From the NCBI GenBank assembly GCA_000436475.1, contig FR886175.1, forward strand, positions 1 through 42,293: a stretch of DNA of 42,293 nt, in the 5' to 3' direction. Position numbers and translations under genes: made by a program. Shown one piece after another: positions 17,786 to 23,902 of the stretch; the stretch's first letter is position 1; the number at the start of each line of letters is the position of its first letter. The notes under the pieces were generated by a model. It was not told the DNA's origin and ran no database searches. It saw only the letters and a program-made list of their open reading frames with translations. The stretch comes from Eubacterium sp. CAG:248. GTDB taxonomy: Bacteria; Bacillota; Clostridia; Lachnospirales; Lachnospiraceae.

Positions 17786-18208
17786 TTATATGGCAATGTC
17801 CTATCGTATGGAAATTGTGGAAGACAAAGATGAAGGCGGATTTGTAGTTTCTTATCCGGATTTGCCTGGTTGCATTGCTTGTGGTGAGACAGTGGAGAGT
17901 GCGGTAGCAAATGCACTGGATGCAAAAAAGCATGGATTGAAGCTGCATTAGAAGATGGTGTAGAGATTCATGAACCAGACAGTCTGGAAGACTATTCTGG
18001 ACAGTTTAAATTAAGAATTCCACGAAGCCTGCACAGATCACTGGCAGAGCATTCTCAGAGAGAAGGAATCAGCATGAATCAGTATTGTGTGTACCTTCTT
18101 TCCAGAAATGATGCAGTGTTCTCAAAAATAAATGTTGTCAAACTTATTTACACCATTTACAATAAGCTGGCAACAAATTGGCAACAGAAAATCAGCAAGC
18201 CCCAATAA
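17769..18208 (+). pseudogene. hicB: HicB-family antitoxin, frame broken at A AAA AAG
   Basis: The first frame (MKTLNDYMAMSYRMEIVEDK, then GGFVVSYPDLPGCIACGETV and ANALDA) is the HicB RNase-H-like fold. It stops early. Re-reading one base at the heptamer A AAA AAG (17924-17930) restores AKKAWIEAALEDGVEIHEP and the C-terminal DNA-binding part RIPRSLHRSLAEHSQREGIS, then MNQYCVYLLSR. A one-A deletion in the A-run explains this most simply, but the site is also a canonical -1 slippery sequence. The fused product would be about 147 residues, with an atypical tail after residue ~120. No HicA toxin (about 60-85 residues) is visible next to it. The gene is probably an orphan, inactive or rarely expressed at full length. 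Confidence 0.8.
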
Positions 18209-18380
18209 TATATGTAACAGAGATAAAATAACGGCAGAAGAAAGATAAAAGCTAAACAAATATGTTTAAATGTTGTTGCAAAATGCTTACAAAAATCCTA
18301 AAATTAGACTTTTTCGTTCTTTCGTCACTACATATCAGTAACGTTTTTTCTTTTGGCTCTTGTGTTCTTGAAAAATTATA

Positions 18381-18409
18381 TTGATTTTTTTATCAGAACT
18401 GCATATAAT
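18381..18409 (+). promoter_or_regulatory. Promoter of the ToxI RNA antitoxin
   Basis: TTGATT (18381-18386) and a perfect TATAAT (18404-18409) are separated by exactly 17 nt. The predicted start, near 18416, lies about 24 nt before the first ToxI repeat, the arrangement known for type III toxin-antitoxin loci. Confidence 0.75.
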
Positions 18410-18439
18410 ATAAGTGAGCAAAGAAATTTGTTCAATTTA

Positions 18440-18547
18440 AGTGCGTTGCTACTTTGAGTGCAAACCTTTAATTTAAGTGCTTCACTACTTTGAATGTGAA
18501 CCTTTAATTTAAGTACTTCGTAGCTTAAAATGCGAATCGTTAATTTT
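18440..18547 (+). ncRNA. toxI: ToxI antitoxin RNA: three tandem 36-nt repeats
   Basis: Three units of exactly 36 nt (18440-18475, 18476-18511, 18512-18547) each begin AAGTGC or AAGTAC and end TTAATTT or TTAATTTT. The first unit shares with the published Pectobacterium ToxI repeat the core TTGCTAC, a following AGTGCA and the closing ATTT, as I remember that sequence. The pseudoknot is therefore probably conserved. Unit 2 differs moderately and unit 3 is the most divergent. In known systems the toxin cuts the precursor into single repeats that bind and inhibit it in a ring. A promoter lies upstream, and a terminator then the toxin gene downstream, as expected. Confidence 0.85.
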
Positions 18548-18577
18548 AGGGAGATAAGCATCTTATCTCCCTATTTT
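18547..18577 (+). terminator. Terminator between ToxI repeats and toxN
   Basis: A 12-bp perfect stem (18547-18558 with 18562-18573, loop CAT) is followed by TTTTGTT. In type III systems a leaky terminator here sets the excess of antitoxin RNA over toxin mRNA. Confidence 0.88.
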
Positions 18578-18598
18578 GTTACACTATGGAGGATACAA

Positions 18599-19114
18599 AT
18601 GGACTTTTACCGCATAAATGAGGAGTATAATAAATTTCTCCAGAGATACGAAAAGAAAAAAAGAGGAGTTACGAAAGTGCCTAATATTCGTTATACAGAC
18701 CGTAATAAGTTTGCATTTGGTGCTGTTATGCAAGTAAATGGGATGAATTATTATGTGTCTGTATCTTCTTTTGATAAGAAGCAGGAAGCGAATATTTTGA
18801 TTCGTGTTCCGGGAGATGAAAAAGAAGTGAAAGGCTCCTTACGATTTAATTATATGGTTCCTGTTCCAGATGAATGTATTGAAAAACTGGTAATCAAAGA
18901 TGTTGAGGATGAGAAATATAGGCTATTGTTAAATAAAGAATATCAGTTTTGTATGAATAATGCAGATCGAATTCAGAAGAAGGCTAATAAAATATATGAG
19001 ATGGTTACAACAAACCGCAAGCAGATTTTAACCGACAATAGCTGTGCGTTCCATATTTTAGAGGATGGATACTGGGAGTACATAGAAAAACGCTTAAAGA
19101 GTGATCCGAAGTGA
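18599..19114 (+). CDS. toxN: Type III toxin-antitoxin endoribonuclease, ToxN/AbiQ family
   Basis: This 171-residue protein has the family's length and start (MDFYRINEEYNKFLQRYEKK). It has the conserved block NKFAFGAVMQVNGMNYYVSV, in which the Y-x-V-x-x-S-S motif carries catalytic residues. The stretch FNYMVPVPDECIEKLVIKD and the closing helices with YQFCMNN and KIYEMV also fit. It is an RNase that processes its ToxI RNA and cuts cell mRNAs when the antitoxin is lost, typically during phage infection. The ATG at 18599 has GGAGG six nt upstream. A longer frame from 18530 would run through the terminator and is not credible. All parts of the locus look intact, so it is probably active. Confidence 0.88.
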   Translation: MDFYRINEEYNKFLQRYEKKKRGVTKVPNIRYTDRNKFAFGAVMQVNGMNYYVSVSSFDKKQEANILIRVPGDEKEVKGSLRFNYMVPVPDECIEKLVIKDVEDEKYRLLLNKEYQFCMNNADRIQKKANKIYEMVTTNRKQILTDNSCAFHILEDGYWEYIEKRLKSDPK

Positions 19115-19567
19115 TTGCAGTTGAAAAATTCTTGCAAAAAGTTCTAAAACTATGGAGAATACATAGAATATTAAGAATAATTATACAAAATATAGCGATA
19201 CAACACTTGATTAGACAAAATATATAGTTGCAAAAATCGAGTTTGAATAAGGTAAAATCAGCGAGAAGCCAGTGCTTATGCGGCTTCCCGTTTTCTGTGC
19301 ACGTAAAATGCTTGCATTTTTTTTAAAAGAAATAGGTGATTATGGAAGAAATGGTTAATATCGAATTGAATTGTAAATAAAAATATGATATTCTTATTTT
19401 AAGAATATATAAAGTTTTACAATAAACATAATTTGATAGTGGAGATATAATGGTATTTAAGTTAAAAGGTAATGATGTTATTAAAGAATAGGATATAGAA
19501 GTGACAGAACTAGAGCAGAGGAAATTTTAAAATTCATTTTCAACTTGCGAAAAAGGTAAAAATGTAA
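19115..19567 (+). other. Intergenic region after toxN with terminators and a gene remnant
   Basis: It holds the terminators at 19262-19294 and 19305-19324. A perfect 9-bp palindrome (19388-19408, ATATTCTTA/TAAGAATAT) shares TGATATTCTTATTT with the MarR promoter region at 23415. A short broken frame (ATG 19450 MVFKLKGNDVIKE, TAG, DIEVTELEQRKF) looks like the start of a decayed gene. No intact gene is present. Confidence 0.45.
19262..19294 (+). terminator. Terminator of the toxIN locus
   Basis: Nine-base arms (19262-19270 and 19282-19290) pair with one A-C mismatch and are followed by TTTTC. A second, smaller hairpin with an eight-T run follows at 19305-19324, so read-through is likely stopped twice. 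Confidence 0.6.
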
Positions 19568-19596
19568 TTGATTATTGTAAAAAAATAAGTTACAAT
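19568..19596 (+). promoter_or_regulatory. Predicted promoter of the Abi-alpha/Septu operon
   Basis: TTGATT (19568-19573) and TACAAT (19591-19596) are spaced by 17 nt. The predicted start near 19603 gives a leader of about 130 nt that contains a terminator-like hairpin before the first gene. Confidence 0.5.
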
Positions 19597-19662
19597 TTAA
19601 CAAAATATAGATATCCGTAACTTGTAGAACTTCTTTACAGGTTGGGCAATTAAAGGTTTGCT

Positions 19663-19711
19663 CTGTCTAATACAACATTGAGAAATTTTGTGTTGTTATT
19701 AGGCAGTTTTT
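19663..19711 (+). terminator. Terminator-like hairpin in the leader of the defence operon
   Basis: Arms at 19663-19677 and 19691-19706 pair over about 15 bp with one bulge, and five T follow directly. It sits between the predicted promoter and the ATG at 19735. It is therefore either an attenuator of the defence genes or the end of a small upstream RNA. Confidence 0.65.
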
Positions 19712-19734
19712 GTTTTATTAGTGAGGCGAGAAAT

Positions 19735-20538
19735 ATGGCAAAAGTAAAAGTTGATTTAGGAGTGGCAGAAGTAATTGGAAAAGTAAAAGATACCGAAACG
19801 ATTAATCAAGCAGATAAAACAACGGCATTACTAATCAGAGCTGTTCATGCTGCGTTGTCTCCACTTGAAAAATGGGTTTTGCAAAAAGAAAGTAATATTG
19901 AACAAACTAGAAAATTGTTGGAGAAGAAGTTAAAGAATGTTCCAGTTGAAAATATCATTACACCTCCAATGTATATAGGAGTTCCTGCTTTACAGGCAAT
20001 TTCATATTGTATGAATGATGAGAGTTTACGCAATATGTATGCAGAATTATTGGCTCATGCGATGAATTCGGATACTATAGATAATGTACATCCTACATAT
20101 GTGGAAATTATCAAGCAAATGTCACCATATGATGCACTTATTTTTCAGAATTTAGTAAAAGAGTTGGTGAAGCCATGTATAAGTTTGCGATATGAAAAAA
20201 TGGATGCTTCAGGATATCCGATTATAGATTGTTTTGCGTTTGCAGATATTGATAGTTTTCCTATAATTCCTACGCAGATTTCATTAGAAAATTTGGAACG
20301 TTTACGTTTGATTGAAATTAATAAAAATTTTCATTATAGTAACGAAAATAAGTATAGGGAGTTAAGACAATCAACCGGATTAAATAAAATGTTAGAAGAG
20401 TATGTAATAGATAATGAAAACAATCTGCCTAGCAATGAGTATAAAATTGTTGCAAGTGAATTTGCAATTATGGTAAGGGGCTTTGGTCAGTTTTTTGCAA
20501 GGGCCTGCTTGGGAACGAATTTCTCAGATATATCATAA
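19735..20538 (+). CDS. Abi-alpha domain protein (DUF4393), putative phage-defence protein
   Basis: This 267-residue protein resembles the DUF4393/Abi-alpha family (abortive-infection-associated, PF14337). Family-like features are the helical start ADKTTALLIRAVHAALSPLE, the TPPMYIGVPALQAISYCMND block and NMYAELLAHAMN. HPTYVEIIKQMSPYDALIFQ then leads to a C-terminal half with a winged-helix-like region (NLERLRLIEIN). The family's biochemistry is not known to me. The ATG at 19735 has GAGGCGAG upstream; the frame extends back to a TTG at 19678, but that would cross the leader hairpin. It lies 56 nt before the Septu pair, so I infer co-transcription. Confidence 0.75.
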   Translation: MAKVKVDLGVAEVIGKVKDTETINQADKTTALLIRAVHAALSPLEKWVLQKESNIEQTRKLLEKKLKNVPVENIITPPMYIGVPALQAISYCMNDESLRNMYAELLAHAMNSDTIDNVHPTYVEIIKQMSPYDALIFQNLVKELVKPCISLRYEKMDASGYPIIDCFAFADIDSFPIIPTQISLENLERLRLIEINKNFHYSNENKYRELRQSTGLNKMLEEYVIDNENNLPSNEYKIVASEFAIMVRGFGQFFARACLGTNFSDIS

Positions 20539-20594
20539 GTTAAAATTTACAAGGAGATTAGTATGGCATATGCTAAATGATAAGGGAGAAGATA

Positions 20595-22151
20595 ATGAGA
20601 TTTGAAGTTGTATCTTCAGTAAATGATTGCAAAAACAAAGATACTATATATTTGATTCTGAATAATTGGGATGATTGGTTTACATATTCAACATTATTTA
20701 AGGTACAATATATTGATAAAAATGGGATTAAACATAAAATGTCAGGCGTGAAAATTGGACAAAAAGGACAGGGAAGGAGCCCTCGTCTGCCAGAAAAATT
20801 TAGCACACTCTCGAAAGATTTTTTTTCATTGGGAGCATGTGAAGATTATTATGATTCAATAAAATCTAATTTTCCAGAGGATAAGCAAAGAGAAGAGATA
20901 TTTTCTGCATTAAATGATATTGCATTTGATTTAGAACTATTTGATAAAGTAAAAAACTTGGATGTTGTTCAAACATCATTAATGAGAGATTATACTTCTA
21001 GAGTTATAAAAAATCAGTTTCATAGAATGACAATGGGAGGAGCATGGTTAACACCATATAAATTTAGCTACTTTCCAGATGGTGAAGTGGATGTTTTTGA
21101 TGAAAATGTAACTGAATTGGAATTTGAAGTGGAACATGAAAAAATGCCGCCATCAAATATACATGTGTTAATCGGAAAGAATGGAGTTGGTAAAACAACT
21201 TTATTGAAGGACATGATAAGTGCATTAGAAGAAACAGGAGAAAATCGTGGGAAATTTCAAACTTGGGGAGGAAAGGGATTTGCAAATATAGTTTATGTTT
21301 CATTTAGTGCGTTTGACGGATTTTTTGATATAGAGGATGATATTGTACAATATTCATATATTGGATTGGCAACTAAAGATGGAATTAAAAATATTGATAT
21401 GCTAGCAAAAGATTTTGCAGGAAGCTTGTTTGAAATATCAAAAGGAAATAAAAAGAAACTTTGGAAACAAATAATAGATATTTTGGAATCTGACAATACC
21501 TTTATTGATTTGAATATAAAAAAGTGGTCTGAAGAATGTGAGGATAACGTAAATGAATTGCCTTCGGAATGCAGTACGGAGAGCCTTGGGGCAGATAGAA
21601 AAAGAATATTAAAAGAATCATTTATAGAAAAAATAATTCCAAGATTCAAAACTCTAAGTTCTGGACACAAGGTCATTTTATTAATTATTGTAAGGTTGAT
21701 TGAACTAGTAGAAGAAAAAACACTGGTAATCATGGATGAACCAGAAGAACATTTACATCCACCGCTTGTATCAGCATTAATTAGAGCATTGTCGAGTCTG
21801 CTTACATATCGAAATGGAGTAGGGGTCATTGCTACACATTCACCAGTTATAGTGCAAGAAGTACCTAAAGATTGTGTTTGGATATTAAGAAGAGTAGGAG
21901 AAGAATTAATTGCAGAAAGACCAGAAATAGAAACGTTTGGTGAGAATTTGGGAGTGCTTACAAGCGAAATTTTTGGGTATGAAGTTACTAATTCAGGATT
22001 TCATACAATGATTCAAAATTCTGTAGAAAAATATTCAAGCTTTAAAAGAGCAATGAACTATTTTCATGGAAAATTAGGAAATGAAGGTAAGGCAATTTTG
22101 CGTTCTCTTATGTATGAAAAAGAACAGTTAGAGGAGGAGGCAGATGATTAA
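20595..22151 (+). CDS. ptuA: Septu defence ATPase PtuA
   Basis: This ABC/SMC-like AAA ATPase of 518 residues has Walker A GKNGVGKTT at about 194-202 and an ABC-type signature in TLSSGHKVILLII (about 356-368). Walker B LVIMDEPEEHLHPP carries the catalytic glutamate, and the H-loop is in IATHSPVIVQEVP. The ~200 residues before Walker A form the family-specific N-terminal region. It overlaps by 8 nt the HNH nuclease gene that follows, which is the Septu (PtuA-PtuB) layout. PtuA oligomers are known to hold and control PtuB. The ATG at 20595 is favoured because GGGAG lies six nt upstream. An ATG at 20577 overlaps a five-codon mini-frame that has its own perfect ribosome site. Confidence 0.85.
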   Translation: MRFEVVSSVNDCKNKDTIYLILNNWDDWFTYSTLFKVQYIDKNGIKHKMSGVKIGQKGQGRSPRLPEKFSTLSKDFFSLGACEDYYDSIKSNFPEDKQREEIFSALNDIAFDLELFDKVKNLDVVQTSLMRDYTSRVIKNQFHRMTMGGAWLTPYKFSYFPDGEVDVFDENVTELEFEVEHEKMPPSNIHVLIGKNGVGKTTLLKDMISALEETGENRGKFQTWGGKGFANIVYVSFSAFDGFFDIEDDIVQYSYIGLATKDGIKNIDMLAKDFAGSLFEISKGNKKKLWKQIIDILESDNTFIDLNIKKWSEECEDNVNELPSECSTESLGADRKRILKESFIEKIIPRFKTLSSGHKVILLIIVRLIELVEEKTLVIMDEPEEHLHPPLVSALIRALSSLLTYRNGVGVIATHSPVIVQEVPKDCVWILRRVGEELIAERPEIETFGENLGVLTSEIFGYEVTNSGFHTMIQNSVEKYSSFKRAMNYFHGKLGNEGKAILRSLMYEKEQLEEEADD

Positions 22152-22980
22152 ATTAGAAAAACCAGATATAGATGTGGCATCTATAATTACTGACTGTACA
22201 GCGAATCTTACAAAACAACCTATTTTAACACATATTAATGCAAGCAAAACCACCATTGTATCAAAAAGTGAAAAATATAATGAACTTGCAGAAAAAGGTC
22301 AATTGGGAACATTAGAAACTCATACGATGATTGAGGGTGGAGCAACTAAAGATGATATGGTTTGGTTGTATGATAACAAATTTGTGGCAGATGGTGGAAG
22401 AAAGTATTATGACAAAATAAAAGCTATTCCTAAATATAGCAAATGCCCATTTTGTGGCGTGGGAATAGTGAGTACGTTAGATCATTATCTGCCAAAAACA
22501 AAATATCCAACATATGCACTGACTCCTGTGAATCTTATTGCATGCTGTGCAGACTGTAATAAAAATAAAAAATCGGAGATTAGTGAAACGAGGAACAATG
22601 AATTTATACATCCATATTATGATGATTTTAATGATGAAGTATGGTTAAAAGTAAAAATAGTATTTGATGAGGAAATAATATTTAGCTTTTATGCAGAAAA
22701 ACCAAATACATGGGAACAAGAAAAGTATGAAAGAGCAAAAAATCATTTGAGAAAATTGCAATTGAACAAGTTATATGTCGCTCATTGTGGAGAGGAATTT
22801 TCTGAATATCGAGATACGGCAAAAGATTTGTATAAAAAAGGTGGAGAGGAATTGGTTAGAGAGGATTTGATATGCAGGATTGAAGAACGGAGGAGAGTGA
22901 CTAAAAATAATTGGCGAGCAGCCTTATATGAAGGGTTGTTGGAGAGCCAAGATTTTTTTGATAAATTTTTAATGAGTTAA
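22144..22980 (+). CDS. ptuB: Septu defence HNH endonuclease PtuB
   Basis: This 278-residue protein has a zinc-bound HNH nuclease core. CPFCG (101-105) and CCADCNKNK (134-142) give the two Cys pairs. LDHYLPKTKYP (112-122) carries the general-base histidine H114, and PVNLIACC the N130. Spacing and length fit PtuB of the Septu system, which degrades DNA when released or activated by PtuA during infection. The C-terminal half is helical and charged. A very strong GAGGAGGAGG ribosome site lies inside the end of ptuA, and the genes overlap by 8 nt, so both products are made at a fixed ratio. All visible catalytic residues are kept. Confidence 0.87.
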   Translation: MIKLEKPDIDVASIITDCTANLTKQPILTHINASKTTIVSKSEKYNELAEKGQLGTLETHTMIEGGATKDDMVWLYDNKFVADGGRKYYDKIKAIPKYSKCPFCGVGIVSTLDHYLPKTKYPTYALTPVNLIACCADCNKNKKSEISETRNNEFIHPYYDDFNDEVWLKVKIVFDEEIIFSFYAEKPNTWEQEKYERAKNHLRKLQLNKLYVAHCGEEFSEYRDTAKDLYKKGGEELVREDLICRIEERRRVTKNNWRAALYEGLLESQDFFDKFLMS

Positions 22981-22985
22981 AATAA

Positions 22986-23330
22986 ATTGAAGATGATATA
23001 CTTTCAATTGAACTTGTAGATACTCCTGCTAATATATTTGGCAGGTTGGTTTTTAGCAACACAGATGACACAATATATATGGTTGATTCCAACAAGGAAC
23101 ACGTTGAGGGAAGAAGTGATGTTGTTGTGTATGACATTATTAATGCACGTGTGGCTGTTTTTGAAGCTAAGTATACAAGAGCTTTAGATAAGTTGGAAAG
23201 CGAATGTGATATTGCATTGGAACAGATAGATGAGCGTATGTATGCAAAAGAATATGAAGATGACTATGATGACATAATGTGTTATGGAATATCATTTTTT
23301 AAGAAAAGATGTTTGGTAAAAAAGAAGTAA
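22986..23330 (+). pseudogene. PD-(D/E)XK nuclease domain remnant (AAA-ATPase/DUF1703-type protein)
   Basis: The frame has no start codon near its 5' end. It reads like the C-terminal nuclease domain of the AAA-ATPase-like plus PD-(D/E)XK proteins common in gut Firmicutes and Bacteroidetes: MVDSNKEHVEGRSDVVVYDI, then ARVAVFEAKYTRALDKLESE, then ERMYAKEYEDDYDDIMCYGI and SFFKKRCLVK. The catalytic D and E-x-K residues are still there, but the N-terminal ATPase (about 400 residues) is missing. It begins directly after ptuB. I judge it a truncated remnant, although a TTG at 23046 could give a 94-residue product. Confidence 0.75.
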
Positions 23331-23355
23331 TATTCAACAGCACACTATTGACAGC

Positions 23356-23371
23356 ACGCTATCAATAGCGT
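23356..23371 (+). promoter_or_regulatory. Palindrome between TTGACA and TATAAT upstream of the MarR gene
   Basis: A perfect 7+2+7 palindrome (ACGCTAT/ATAGCGT) lies between TTGACA (23348) and TATAAT (23374). The -35/-10 distance is 20 nt, too long for a standard promoter, and a terminator follows at 23390. It may be an operator, or simply a hairpin in the 3' end of the preceding transcript. Confidence 0.3.
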
Positions 23372-23389
23372 ATTATAATAAAGTTCTTT

Positions 23390-23415
23390 AGCTGCAGAAT
23401 GACTGCAGCTTTTTT
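23390..23415 (+). terminator. Intrinsic terminator
   Basis: A perfect 8-bp stem AGCTGCAG/CTGCAGCT (23390-23397, 23403-23410) is followed by six T. It marks the right edge of the defence island. Confidence 0.85.
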
Positions 23416-23458
23416 GATATTCTTATTTGATATTCTAATTTAAGAAAGGATGTTGCAA

Positions 23459-23899
23459 GTGGTAAGAGATAAACTTCATTGTGGAGAGCTTATAAAACGC
23501 CTTAATGACATATTAGGAACATGTGCAAACAAGGAACTTAAGAGCGATGATATGACAGCATCACAGATAAAAATGCTTATAATCATCAGTGAAACTAAGA
23601 ACGAAAGCATAACTCTTAAAGAACTTGAGAAGCATTTTGGTGTGGCACAGGCGACAGTAGCCGGAATAGTTGCAAGACTTGAAAAGAAGGCTATGATTGA
23701 AAGCTTTTACGAACCAGATGATAAAAGAGTAAAGCATGTAAAGCTTACAGACAAGGGACGTGGTGTATGTAAGCATGCATGGGCGAACATGGTAAAGAAG
23801 GAAGAATGGTTTTTATCCAGTCTTGATGATGATGAAAAAGAAGAATTATGGCGCTTATTACAAAAGATATATGATAATATGCGCAGAAATGAGGTTTGA
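23459..23899 (+). CDS. MarR-family transcriptional regulator
   Basis: This is a winged-helix repressor of about 146 residues. MTASQIKMLIIISETKNESI then LKELEKHFGVAQATVAGIVA is the helix-turn-helix. RLEKKAMIESFYEPDDKRVK is the wing with the conserved D-D-K-R, and LTDKGRGVC follows. It sits 3 nt before two ABC-exporter genes and very likely represses them until a ligand or drug binds. I prefer GTG 23459, with AAAGGA eight nt upstream. The ATG at 23450 overlaps that ribosome site. TTCT-N6-AGAA at about 23436-23449 and the direct repeats TTGATATTCT upstream are candidate operators. Confidence 0.88.
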   Translation: MVRDKLHCGELIKRLNDILGTCANKELKSDDMTASQIKMLIIISETKNESITLKELEKHFGVAQATVAGIVARLEKKAMIESFYEPDDKRVKHVKLTDKGRGVCKHAWANMVKKEEWFLSSLDDDEKEELWRLLQKIYDNMRRNEV

Positions 23900-23902
23900 T
23901 GT

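Noticed and set aside
18432..18547. 36-nt repeats as a small CRISPR array
   Set aside because: The units are directly tandem with no spacers, they differ from each other, and they lie between a promoter and a ToxN-type gene with a terminator. That fits a ToxI RNA, not CRISPR.
18376..18561. Minus-strand frame of 61 residues with 12-residue repeats
   Set aside because: It is only the reverse reading of the ToxI repeats and terminator. It has no ribosome site or plausible product.
19115..19734. Retron (reverse transcriptase plus msr-msd RNA) in front of the Septu pair
   Set aside because: Some retrons use PtuAB-like effectors, so I looked for a reverse transcriptase. None is present, and the gap contains only terminators, a broken short frame and the leader hairpin.
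23348..23379. Standard promoter TTGACA/TATAAT for the MarR gene
   Set aside because: The boxes are 20 nt apart and a terminator follows 11 nt later, so a normal promoter for the MarR gene here is unlikely. It is listed only as a possible palindromic site.
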